Shown here: positions 26,663 to 33,815 of the stretch, piece after piece | How positions within the stretch are numbered: the first letter of the stretch is position 1 | Layout of the letters: each line of letters starts with the position of its first letter | Source of the DNA: Propionibacteriaceae bacterium | GTDB taxonomy: Bacteria > Actinomycetota > Actinomycetes > Propionibacteriales > Propionibacteriaceae | NCBI GenBank assembly: GCA_009782785.1 | Contig: WRIJ01000003.1 | Location: 124,001-188,000, forward strand | Length of the DNA stretch: 64,000 bases | Direction of reading: 5' to 3' | Program-made: the position numbers and the translations under genes | The notes under the pieces: model-generated | What the model was told of the DNA's origin: nothing | The model's database searches: none | What the model saw: the letters and a program-made list of their open reading frames with translations, nothing else

Positions 26663-27303
26663 GATTCCTCCTTGATAGTGATACGAAGCTGGCATCCTTT
26701 CAGATACAGGTATGGTTGGAAGTTCTCTTCTGTGTAAAGAAATGCGTACTGGCCATGGAATAAACCCGTCGCGGCCCTGCGTGCTTGTTCTTCATTGATA
26801 GACCCACTGATTTCACACCAACCCTCCCCTGTCACTGGATAGCCTGACTCGTGTTTCATATGGTTGTATTTGACGCCGAACGTTATATAGAAGGTGGTGG
26901 GAGTGGGAGTGGGAGTGGGGTTGGCACTCCCACCACCTTCTTGCTCTCCTACACTGGTATTGCTCAAACAGACGGAATTCCCGTCACCAGCAGAAGGAGA
27001 AAACCCATGGCTACACTTCACTACGGAGATCAGTTCTTCGAGCTTGCAGATAATATCTCGCCTAGGCAGGTTCTCGGATGGTTCGCTGAAGGAGTAGGGT
27101 CCTACATGGCGATCAGTGTCGAGACCACGAGCGGGGTTGTTCATCTGCTGAGAACCGCTGGCGTTCCTATCTGGGTTGACGAAAGAGAGTAGTCGATCTG
27201 TTTGCAGCTGGTGACGTAACCCACTGATATTGTTGTTGATTTCTGTGAGGGCTCGTTGGATAGTCCACGGTTTAATGTCAAGGGAAACCTCGATCTTGCT
27301 CAT
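26659..27303 (-). CDS. Hypothetical phage protein with Thr-Pro repeats
   Basis: 214 residues from ATG 27303 (GAGGT). The N-terminus is helical (SLDIKPWTIQRALTEINNNISGLRHQL); the middle has GGGS...PTPTPTPTT encoded by repeated GGGAGT units (coding-strand complement); the C-terminus is a compact beta-like part (YPVTGEGWCEISGSINEEQ..., LYLKGCQLRITI). A 16-bp inverted repeat lies over the linker. No family recognised. Confidence 0.5.
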   Translation of the reverse strand: MSKIEVSLDIKPWTIQRALTEINNNISGLRHQLQTDRLLSFVNPDRNASGSQQMNNPARGLDTDRHVGPYSFSEPSENLPRRDIICKLEELISVVKCSHGFSPSAGDGNSVCLSNTSVGEQEGGGSANPTPTPTPTTFYITFGVKYNHMKHESGYPVTGEGWCEISGSINEEQARRAATGLFHGQYAFLYTEENFQPYLYLKGCQLRITIKEES

Positions 27304-28454
27304 GATGTGACCTCCAATACATCAGCTGCCATCAAAGTGTGGAGCTTCTCCAGTCCTTTCGGTGTAACTCGAACCTGCGGTGCTGAATTCACCCATTCCC
27401 CACGACGCTCACTCCAATGTGGTGGATGCGCCTTCATGGCCAGCAGTCCACTATCGATCTTTTCCTGGCACGCATGCCATGCACCTTCACTACGGAAAAT
27501 CCAGAACCTGCGTTTCATGTAGTCGAATAGGCGTCGTTGCCCAGTGTCGATATGTGAATTCCTTGACAATAGTTTCGCGGCATCAGCAACCGAATAGTCA
27601 CCCTCGGCGTTAGCGATTGACTGCCAAGCATAGGCTGCTGGTTCCAGTTCAGCTATCTTCAAGCGTTCGTTCTTCAACTCTGTTGCTAAACGGATAATCG
27701 TGTCAGGATCCGTGAGGATCTCCTCGATTTTCGCTGGCACAAGATAGGCCCCATGTTTGCTGATTGATGGGAGCACTTCCTCGGTCACCCAAGTGATCAT
27801 GGGTTCTGCTAGTGGTGAATCAGATCGCAGAACAACACGATATAAACCTGCTTCTGTGACGGTGATGAGTTTCTGCTTCCCACCAGGGGTGTAAGCCTGG
27901 CTGATACCCTTCTGCTCCTTGGGTATACGGTTGGCAACCATTGTGGTATTCCCCAATTGCAGCACCTTGCAAATGTCTGCGAGTACGAACCATGGTTTGC
28001 CGTTATCATCGACATGGATCCTGATTTGCTGGTTCGTGAAATTGAATAGTCTGACTTCAGTTCTCATGGTGGATTCTCCTTGCGGTGGACAGGGTTTTCC
28101 GTCTGATGCTTGACGGTTTTTCATTGCGAAATAGGCTTGTGCATGGGCAACTTCAACCCTTGTTGGGTCACTGTTTATAGCGACGAGATACGCCGCGAAG
28201 CTAGATAGGTGGTAATCGTCTTGCTGACGGCTACCTAACCCGGTGGGTGTTTCGGTACAACTGACGAAACAACTCCCCTGCCCTGTGTTCCATGCTGATA
28301 CTTTTGCGCGGAGGATTATCTTCGAGAAGTCTGCCCAATACTGGCATCCCATCAGTGGCATGAGGTCACGAGCGGACCAATACTCGGTCCCGTCGTCCCG
28401 TGAGTGCGTGATCCGGTCAAAAGCTGATGCTGGGCGTTGAATCGTGGCACTCAT
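27300..28454 (-). CDS. DinD-like / BRO-N / KilAC antirepressor fusion
   Basis: 384 residues from ATG 28454 (GGAG about 9 nt upstream; a GTG three codons earlier is possible). Residues 1-125 resemble the start of the DNA-damage protein DinD (YWSARDLMPLMGCQYWADFSKII..., DDYHLSSFAAYLVAINSDPTRVEVAHAQAYFA). Residues about 135-235 are BRO-N (VRLFNFTNQQIRIHVDDNGKPWFVLADICKVL...). Residues about 255-380 are a KilAC-type DNA-binding end. Antirepressors of this kind block lysogenic repressors or bind DNA. The three-domain build is unusual. Confidence 0.75.
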   Translation of the reverse strand: MSATIQRPASAFDRITHSRDDGTEYWSARDLMPLMGCQYWADFSKIILRAKVSAWNTGQGSCFVSCTETPTGLGSRQQDDYHLSSFAAYLVAINSDPTRVEVAHAQAYFAMKNRQASDGKPCPPQGESTMRTEVRLFNFTNQQIRIHVDDNGKPWFVLADICKVLQLGNTTMVANRIPKEQKGISQAYTPGGKQKLITVTEAGLYRVVLRSDSPLAEPMITWVTEEVLPSISKHGAYLVPAKIEEILTDPDTIIRLATELKNERLKIAELEPAAYAWQSIANAEGDYSVADAAKLLSRNSHIDTGQRRLFDYMKRRFWIFRSEGAWHACQEKIDSGLLAMKAHPPHWSERRGEWVNSAPQVRVTPKGLEKLHTLMAADVLEVTS

Positions 28455-29188
28455 GACACACACTCCATGAGAGTGCCCTGAAGTGTTTCATGCCGGTTGA
28501 ACACCTGATCCCACACTGCTTTCCCAATGCTTGGCATGACACAATTGCGCATTACTTGACGACGTTTCGATGCTTCCCAATTGTCGGCACAAGCTGGAAG
28601 TGTGATCCCATATGCTCTTTCAAGGTCTTGTGTCGTGGCGACAATCATTGGGGAAAGTGAATGGTGTTGATTCTTCCTGTACGCAAGCTTCTCCGATGCG
28701 ATTCTTGGACGATCCTTACTGTTCGCCACGTATGGAAGTGGAGTGTTTGACCATGCATAGTGACGATCCAGCTTCGTCGTTGGGGGAATCAGTGGCTCAT
28801 AGTAGGGAATGGTGTTCTCCACGATCCATGCCGTACCAGATGGAGCGAAATGTTTCAGCAATAGGATTTCTCCGTACAGCTGCTCTAACTGGGGATACCG
28901 GTAGATGTTTGACCGACGCGTGACAAATTGTTGCAACTTTGAGTGGCTGGTGCATGGTGGTGAACTCCAGATGAAATCCCAACCATCGGTGAGATGATCT
29001 GCGAGATAGTTGTGTGCATCACAAACGAGCAGTTCATCATCAGGCCAGAGAACCCTATAGGCTTCAGCAACACCGGGATCATTCTCGATCGAGGTTATCT
29101 TCACTGCTCTCTCCCCCACACTGTTAGGCCACAGGGCACGGTTCCCACCGATACCCGAATACATGTTCAACACGCGAATCGATGTCAT
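28451..29188 (-). CDS. DNA cytosine-5 methyltransferase-like protein
   Basis: 245 residues. Motif I (NMYSGIGG near residue 8), motif IV with the catalytic Cys (SSPPCTSHS near 75), motif VI (VENT near 125) and a motif IX/X-like end (NCVMPSIGKAV near 225) are visible. No separate restriction gene is near, so it may protect phage DNA from host restriction. At 245 residues the target-recognition part must be short. AGGAAG precedes ATG 29188; joined by ATGA to the next gene. Confidence 0.75.
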   Translation of the reverse strand: MTSIRVLNMYSGIGGNRALWPNSVGERAVKITSIENDPGVAEAYRVLWPDDELLVCDAHNYLADHLTDGWDFIWSSPPCTSHSKLQQFVTRRSNIYRYPQLEQLYGEILLLKHFAPSGTAWIVENTIPYYEPLIPPTTKLDRHYAWSNTPLPYVANSKDRPRIASEKLAYRKNQHHSLSPMIVATTQDLERAYGITLPACADNWEASKRRQVMRNCVMPSIGKAVWDQVFNRHETLQGTLMECVS

Positions 29189-29457
29189 GATGCTTCCTCA
29201 TGGGCATCGAGCCGGGTTTTAACGTCTTCGGGTTGAATGGACACAGCAACCCACTCGTAGGGGTCGGCGGCCCGTGCAACACATTCCCCTGACGGCATCA
29301 CGACTACTTGAACGGATGCCGGTACGCCGAGCAGGGAGGTTGGCTCATCGGGGTCGGTGAGTCGTTGGGGTTCATGACAGAGAATGATTGCTTGGACTGG
29401 TTGATCGTTGTAGTTGATGGTGAAGGGGATACCGTCAAAGGGAGTTGATGCTCTCAT
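29185..29457 (-). CDS. Small hypothetical early protein
   Basis: 90 residues, between the Cro-like gene and the methyltransferase, with ATGA junctions on both sides. It starts MRASTPFDGIPFTINYND and is beta-rich with a central VQAIILCHEPQR and a PEDVKTRLDAHEE end. No domain is recognised. Probably an anti-host or regulatory early protein, by position only. Confidence 0.5.
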   Translation of the reverse strand: MRASTPFDGIPFTINYNDQPVQAIILCHEPQRLTDPDEPTSLLGVPASVQVVVMPSGECVARAADPYEWVAVSIQPEDVKTRLDAHEEAS

Positions 29458-29696
29458 GCCGTGTCCTTGTGGGTGTCGGTACGCGCACGATCAATCAGAA
29501 TTGTTGAACCAGTTCCTAAAGCGTCTGCTACTGCGAGGAATTCAGTCAGCTTGAGAGTATTGTTCTTCATTGCAAAGTACAATCTGTCCTGCTTGAGTCC
29601 AGCGTTAGATGCGACTTCACTCATTGTCAGCCCTTGGCGAGCAATCTCAGAGGACAGTTCTCTGTACACATTTACTGCCCAATGATCGGCTATCAT
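29454..29696 (-). CDS. Cro-like helix-turn-helix repressor
   Basis: 80 residues from ATG 29696 (TAGGAGG 4-5 nt upstream); a longer reading to 29759 would run through the operators. The segment EIARQGLTMSEVASNAGLKQDRLYFAMKNNTLKLTEFLAVADALG is a XRE-type HTH. First gene of the leftward early operon and divergent from the plus-strand repressor, like cro in lambda. It should bind the 19-bp operators around 29710-29805. Confidence 0.8.
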   Translation of the reverse strand: MIADHWAVNVYRELSSEIARQGLTMSEVASNAGLKQDRLYFAMKNNTLKLTEFLAVADALGTGSTILIDRARTDTHKDTA

Positions 29697-29709
29697 GTTG
29701 CCTCCTAAG

Positions 29710-29805
29710 TGCTCCGCTTTCCGGAGCATGTCTACAGTATGCTCCGCCATTCGGAGCATGTCAAGTATTTTCCATAGATGTCTTTGTGCTCGTTTTCCCG
29801 GAGCA
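29710..29805. promoter_or_regulatory. Three operators and divergent promoters of the immunity region
   Basis: Three 19-bp near-palindromes of the form TGCTCC....GGAGCA lie at 29710-29728, 29740-29758 and 29787-29805 (TGCTCCGCTTTCCGGAGCA, TGCTCCGCCATTCGGAGCA, TGCTCGTTTTCCCGGAGCA). The minus-strand early promoter has TTGACA at 29759-29764 and CATACT at 29736-29741 (17-bp spacer), so the middle operator covers the spacer. The plus-strand gene has a TACTAT-type -10 at 29813-29818. This is the lambda-like switch layout. Confidence 0.85.
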
Positions 29806-29825
29806 CCTTTGATACTATTTACTAC

Positions 29826-30062
29826 ATGACTGTTACTGTTAGCGACATCGTTCGCTTGATCCAGGAGATCATGCAGGAAAAGGGAATCGGGTACAACGAG
29901 CTTGGAAGAAGGCTCGGTGTATCATCTGGACGCATCAGCGAAAAGCTCAACGGAAAAACGAACTGGAAGCTGACTGACCTTTTCAGTTATGCCGAAGCGC
30001 TAGGTGTAAGTCCGGAATCTATCACCGCAGAATTGGAGCGCCGCGACAGCAAAATCGTGTAA
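29826..30062 (+). CDS. CI-like lysogeny repressor
   Basis: 78 residues from ATG 29826; earlier in-frame starts precede the -10 element. A XRE-type HTH spans GIGYNELGRRLGVSSGRISEKLNGKTNWKLTDLFSYAEALG. The -10 element ends about 7 bases before the ATG, and no ribosome site is seen, so the mRNA appears leaderless like lambda cI from PRM. Small repressors without a cleavable C-terminal domain exist; here none of the peptidase domain is present, so induction must work another way. Confidence 0.8.
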   Translation: MTVTVSDIVRLIQEIMQEKGIGYNELGRRLGVSSGRISEKLNGKTNWKLTDLFSYAEALGVSPESITAELERRDSKIV

Positions 30063-30259
30063 ACTAGTTCATGATTCCTCCTTTGTGAGGTGTTGACCGT
30101 CAGGGGTTTTGTTTCCACTTAGACCCTGGCGGTCCTCTTGTTTTGGTGTCCTCTAGCTAATCGTACTTATGTTCGACACGCCAACAGTGTTCCTTGTCAG
30201 TGGGATAACTACAAGAATTTGCCGAGAAATCAATGCCCTGCTGGCGTATATTTCCTTCC

Positions 30260-31807
30260 ATGAATCAACCTATGCCCCCAGCCTGGTATCCAGATCCACA
30301 GAACCCAGAAATCATGCGTTGGTGGAGTGGACAAGGATGGACAGAGCACACCAGTGCTAAGCAAGATGTTCCTGCAACACCTCAAATGCCTGCACAGAAG
30401 CCACGGAGGATCACCCAGAACCCAGCTCCATCACCAAAGCGCCCCGTGATGCGTGCCAAACAATCGACCTCAACCCAAGCACCCGAACCAAAGATTTCAG
30501 TAGCGAAGATTCTAGCTGAGAAGATCCCGGTATTCGGTGCAAACAAGAAAGCCGAGGAACTTCAAACAGAAGTTCATCAACTGCAAACATCGCTCAATCA
30601 ACTCGGCGGTATGGAGTACAACGATGTTCAGCAAGCCATCGCCACGGCAAACAAAGAACTTGCAACCATCCAAAGCAAAATCTCCTCGAAACAGACGGAG
30701 CTTCAATCGCTTGAATCAGAAATTGTCAATGTCAGAGCAACTGTAGGTTTACAAGAAGCAGGATTCTTTGATTTTGATCACCCTGCAGAATCATCGGCTG
30801 ATCTTGCCGCAGATCTCGCAGCTGTCAGGCAAGAAATCAAGTATGCGATCAGTGATAATCAAGCTACTACTGCAAACGGGAATTTCACCTTCAACTCATC
30901 GCTTGCCCAGGGCAAGAAGTTTGTTGACCAGTTGAGTAAAGCAATGCTCGCCTACTACAACGCAGTGTCTGAAAATTGCGTCAAGACTGTGCGGGCCGGA
31001 AATTTGAAGACAGCACAGATACGACTTGATAAAGCAATTGAACTTGTGGCCAAGAATGGCGCGATGATTAGTCTACGAGTTACACCGACTTTCCATCGCT
31101 TAAGGTCTCGCGAACTTGGTCTAGCTGCTAGGCATCTGGAAGCCGTTCAACGGGAGAAAGAGATTGAGCGTGAACGTCGAGCTGAGCAACGTGAAGCCGA
31201 AAAGGCCGAGCGTGAGCTACGAGCAGAAAAGGACAAGCTGGAAAAAGAACGACAGCATTATCTCAACGCTCTTGATCAGATGAGGATCCAAAATAATGAA
31301 GCTGGGATCGCAGACATGGAATCCAAGATCGCTGACTGTGATCGCGCAATCAATGATGTGGATTTCCGGGTCGCCAATATTCGCGCAGGTTACGTGTACG
31401 TCATCTCCAACATTGGTGCTTTTGGCCCTGGGGTTGTCAAAATCGGGATGACTCGACGATTGAAACCAGAGGACAGAATAAGAGAACTAGGTGGATCATC
31501 CGTTCCTTTCCGCTATGACACCCACGCCTTGTTTTTCGCTGAAGATGCTGTAGGAATCGAGACAGCCCTCCACCACACTTTTGCAGCCCAGAGGATTAAT
31601 AAGACTAATGCTCATCGCGAGTTCTTTAGAGTGACACCTGCAGATGTGTTGAGAGCCTTGAAAGATTCTAATGTTCACGTAGTGGAGTATGCGGTAGAAC
31701 CGACTGCTGAGGAATTCGTGAATAGTGGTGGCGATATTCTGACTGGTGTACAGAGTCTTCCGCCTGTTGAGAGTCATCAAATAGTCGCTTCAACAACTGC
31801 TCAGTAA
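30260..31807 (+). CDS. DUF2510 / coiled-coil / GIY-YIG (T5orf172-type) protein
   Basis: 515 residues from ATG 30260. Residues 5-32 are a DUF2510 patch (PPAWYPDPQNPEIMRWWSGQGWTEH). About 90-200 and 290-365 are coiled coils with many Glu, Lys and Gln (DUF4041-like). Residues about 380-490 (GYVYVISNIGAFGPGVVKIGMTRRL...PEDRIREL) form the GIY-YIG fold of the T5orf172/Mug113 group, with YVYVI as the GIY-YIG strand. Such proteins occur near prophage repressors and may act in exclusion or defence. It lies between the repressor and integrase and reads in the lysogenic direction. Confidence 0.75.
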   Translation: MNQPMPPAWYPDPQNPEIMRWWSGQGWTEHTSAKQDVPATPQMPAQKPRRITQNPAPSPKRPVMRAKQSTSTQAPEPKISVAKILAEKIPVFGANKKAEELQTEVHQLQTSLNQLGGMEYNDVQQAIATANKELATIQSKISSKQTELQSLESEIVNVRATVGLQEAGFFDFDHPAESSADLAADLAAVRQEIKYAISDNQATTANGNFTFNSSLAQGKKFVDQLSKAMLAYYNAVSENCVKTVRAGNLKTAQIRLDKAIELVAKNGAMISLRVTPTFHRLRSRELGLAARHLEAVQREKEIERERRAEQREAEKAERELRAEKDKLEKERQHYLNALDQMRIQNNEAGIADMESKIADCDRAINDVDFRVANIRAGYVYVISNIGAFGPGVVKIGMTRRLKPEDRIRELGGSSVPFRYDTHALFFAEDAVGIETALHHTFAAQRINKTNAHREFFRVTPADVLRALKDSNVHVVEYAVEPTAEEFVNSGGDILTGVQSLPPVESHQIVASTTAQ

Positions 31808-31868
31808 ATACTTGACACCATAAAGACTAACCCCCGCCAGTGCAGCCACAGGAGTCGGACGGCGAGGA

Positions 31869-31900
31869 GGATTATTCACAATACTGGGCTGGAATAATCC
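31869..31900 (+). terminator. Inverted repeat after the GIY-YIG gene
   Basis: GGATTATTC and GAATAATCC (9 bp each) flank a 14-base loop about 60 bases past the stop of the gene. No T-run follows, so it may be a weak terminator or a binding site. The next 110 bases hold a promoter-like TTGTCA/TAGAAA pair (31955-31982, 16-bp spacer) in front of the small gene at 32009. Confidence 0.4.
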
Positions 31901-32008
31901 TGGCAGTAAGGCCCCTTCTTAGGTTCGAATATTTGTACGATAGCCACCTTAGAATTGTCAGACCCCTCACCCAAACTAGAAATACAACTGAATAAAGGAG
32001 GTGAGCCG

Positions 32009-32128
32009 ATGAAAATGGATGAAATCCTCACCCTGGTATTCCAAGGAATCACCGCAGTAGCAACCATAATCTTGCTACTGAGAACAAGGAAACCAAAGGA
32101 ACCAGCCGAAGAGGATGACACCGAATAA
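32009..32128 (+). CDS. Tiny single-pass membrane protein
   Basis: 39 residues from ATG 32009 behind a near-perfect AAAGGAGGTGA site. It begins MKMDEILTLVFQGITAVATIILLLRTR and ends in an acidic tail (KPKEPAEEDDTE). One hydrophobic segment of about 17 residues. It parallels the 33-aa protein at 19522 in size, single helix and the RKP-type end of the helix. Too short for ordinary gene callers. Unknown function. Confidence 0.65.
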   Translation: MKMDEILTLVFQGITAVATIILLLRTRKPKEPAEEDDTE

Positions 32129-32138
32129 TCGGTGAAAA

Positions 32139-32169
32139 GGCCCCTAGATCAAGCAACTATCTAGGGGCC
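32139..32169 (+). terminator. Perfect 11-bp hairpin between the two small genes
   Basis: GGCCCCTAGAT (32139-32149) pairs with ATCTAGGGGCC (32159-32169) around a 9-base loop. A four-base A-run precedes it on the plus strand, so on the minus strand it is followed by TTTT, consistent with a two-way terminator serving the integrase side as well. Confidence 0.7.
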
Positions 32170-32204
32170 ACTCCTTCACATCATATCAAGAAAGGACACT
32201 CTCG

Positions 32205-32363
32205 ATGAAAAAGACAAGCAACATCCTCTTCCTATGTTCAGCTTTGATGGCGGTCTCAGCGATCATCCTGGCACTAGGGGCACATGAATGGCTCACTGCG
32301 ACCAGCATTGGCACTGCAGTATTCGTTGGAATAGGCGCGTGGGTGGTGGCTCGCCGGGGTTGA
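32205..32363 (+). CDS. Small two-helix membrane protein
   Basis: 52 residues, start MKKTSNILFLCSALMAVSAIILALG, then HEWLTATSIGTAVFVGIGAWVV and a basic end ARRG. Two hydrophobic helices. A GAAAGGA site lies 10 nt upstream. Pairs with the 39-aa gene in the same way as 19701 pairs with 19522. It ends 8 bases before the integrase stop on the other strand. Unknown function. Confidence 0.65.
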   Translation: MKKTSNILFLCSALMAVSAIILALGAHEWLTATSIGTAVFVGIGAWVVARRG

Positions 32364-32370
32364 GAATTAC

Positions 32371-33498
32371 CTACTCTAATGGGGCGATAGCTAAACGGTC
32401 TGCCAACCCATCCAATGCCATCCCTCGTTGATGCTCGTCACTGTGAAGATAGTGCTGCATAGTCACGTTCACATTCGCGTGACCCAAAATGTCAGCGATC
32501 ACCCTCTCTGGTACACCCATCTCCAAGAGCAAACTCGCTGCAGTTCCACGAGCTCCATGTAACGGCACACCAGGCACACCGGCCCGTTCTAGTGCGACCT
32601 TCCACATTGTCCAGTCATTGCGTGTCTCATCTGGTTTATCTAGGTCGTACCCGTGGAACACGTACCCATCCGGCTCATCGGTTACTTGCTTCCAGGCTTG
32701 AAGTACGGCGATGGCTGGGCGTGGGAGTGGAATGACACGATTCGATGCAGCAGTTTTGGGGGCCTTAGTGGTGATCCCTTTACCTGGGAGCCGTTGAGCG
32801 GCACGCTCGACCGATAGTAATCCTTTGCCTAGATCAATATCTGACCATTTCAAACCGAGGGCTTCTCCCTGCCTCAATCCGAGCACAAGTGCGATGGTGA
32901 GCCGCGCGAGTTCCCTGGGTGACTGAGCGCCTGCAATGACGCGCCTGGCATCATCTGTGGATAGTACGGGGTGTGGGTTCCTGCGTGGCGATGGTGAATC
33001 AACGAGGGATGCAACGTTTTTGTCGATTTTGTCTTCCCTCACTGCCACTTTCAACGCTCTCGAAAGGATCGCGTGGGTTTGGCGTACAGTGGTTTCGCAG
33101 AGTCCTTGTTTCCGCATTTCACTATGGACTTTCCTGATATGTTCGGTGGTGAGTTTCGTGAGCTTGATGTTGCCGATGTGCGGCAGCACATAGAGTTCCA
33201 TACATCTGGTGTATCCGTAGAGGGTGCGTTCTTGGATCCTGGTTGGGCATATTTCTTCGAGCCAGTAGGTGAGCCATTCAGAAACCGTAAGATTGATGGT
33301 GGTGAGTTTCCCAGCGTCTTGCTGTCGTTGGATGGTGCGAAGTTTCGTTTGGACTATGGCACGGGTTTTTCCAGTGACTCGTTTTCTTTGGCGTTTTCCG
33401 TTTTTCACACCAGTTTCAATGGTTGCGACCCATGTCCCATTTTTGTCTTGGAAGACTGATCCTTCGCCTTTCGCGCGTGTCCCTGATTGTTTCACCAT
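32371..33498 (-). CDS. int: Tyrosine integrase
   Basis: 375 residues. The N-terminal part is an AP2/SAM-like arm-binding region (DKNGTWVATIETGVKNGKRQRKRVTG), then a core-binding segment (LTVSEWLTYWLEEICPTRIQERTLYGY). The catalytic half shows the first Arg (LGLRQGEALGLKWSD), the HGAR block, LGHANVNVT and the nucleophile Tyr (MQHY). The gene starts at ATG 33498 about 100 bases from tRNA-Lys, its likely attachment site. It should integrate and, with an excisionase, excise the prophage. Confidence 0.93.
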   Translation of the reverse strand: MVKQSGTRAKGEGSVFQDKNGTWVATIETGVKNGKRQRKRVTGKTRAIVQTKLRTIQRQQDAGKLTTINLTVSEWLTYWLEEICPTRIQERTLYGYTRCMELYVLPHIGNIKLTKLTTEHIRKVHSEMRKQGLCETTVRQTHAILSRALKVAVREDKIDKNVASLVDSPSPRRNPHPVLSTDDARRVIAGAQSPRELARLTIALVLGLRQGEALGLKWSDIDLGKGLLSVERAAQRLPGKGITTKAPKTAASNRVIPLPRPAIAVLQAWKQVTDEPDGYVFHGYDLDKPDETRNDWTMWKVALERAGVPGVPLHGARGTAASLLLEMGVPERVIADILGHANVNVTMQHYLHSDEHQRGMALDGLADRLAIAPLE

Positions 33499-33513
33499 GC
33501 TTAAAGTGTACCA

Positions 33514-33551
33514 GTATAGCCATTGGTATAGCCATACTATAGTTAACTATA
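33514..33551. promoter_or_regulatory. Integrase control region: direct repeats and palindrome
   Basis: Two direct repeats GTATAGCCAT (33514-33523 and 33526-33535) 12 bp apart, then the perfect palindrome TATAGTTAACTATA (33538-33551). They lie just upstream of the integrase start on the minus strand, where arm-type integrase sites or a repressor site are expected. The ATAGCCAT word also occurs at 19474 in the promoter of the other small membrane module. Confidence 0.55.
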
Positions 33552-33598
33552 TGAAACTATAGTTTTCAGCAAGTACCGTCTGACTAGGTGTTTTACTG

Positions 33599-33672
33599 TA
33601 CCCCCTCAGGGATTCGAACCCTGGACACGCGGATTAAGAGTCCGCTGCTCTAACCAACTGAGCTAAGGAGGC
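33599..33672 (-). tRNA. tRNA-Lys(CTT), prophage attachment site
   Basis: On the minus strand a full cloverleaf reads from GCCTCCTTAGCTCAG at 33672 down to the 3' end near 33599. The anticodon loop CTCTTAA gives CTT (Lys). The T arm is CAGGG-TTCGAAT-CCCTG. The acceptor stem has two G-U pairs, at 1-72 and 4-69. The prophage begins at its 3' end with the integrase gene beside it, so this half tRNA is probably the att core. The CCA end is not encoded. Confidence 0.93.
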
Positions 33673-33815
33673 TTGCCCAGATACTGTACCTCATCTCGGG
33701 GTGCAAGGAATAATTCGAGGTCGGTGTCCTGGTGTGTTGTCTCGGTGATAGTATGAGCGCAGCTTCTGGCGCGGCATGCGAAGAACATCAGCGATTGTGT
33801 GAGACGGGACCAACC

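Larger units (their letters stand above)
1..33672. mobile_element. Temperate siphovirus-type prophage (left end outside window)
   Basis: A contiguous set of phage head, packaging, tail, replication, recombination, immunity and integrase genes runs from the left edge to a tRNA-Lys gene. Late genes are all on the minus strand in the usual order from terminase to tail. The tyrosine integrase lies next to the tRNA 3' end, which marks the right attachment site. The tape measure and separate tail tube genes indicate a long non-contractile tail; no sheath gene is seen. Lysis genes and the other attachment site are not in the window. All structural and packaging genes look intact, so an active prophage is plausible, but inducibility cannot be judged from sequence. 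Confidence 0.95.

Noticed and set aside
33599..33672. Idea that the G1-U72 pair of tRNA-Lys(CTT) was brought in by the prophage
   Set aside because: The other tRNA-Lys at 47.2 kb has the same G1-U72 pair, so this is probably a host feature.
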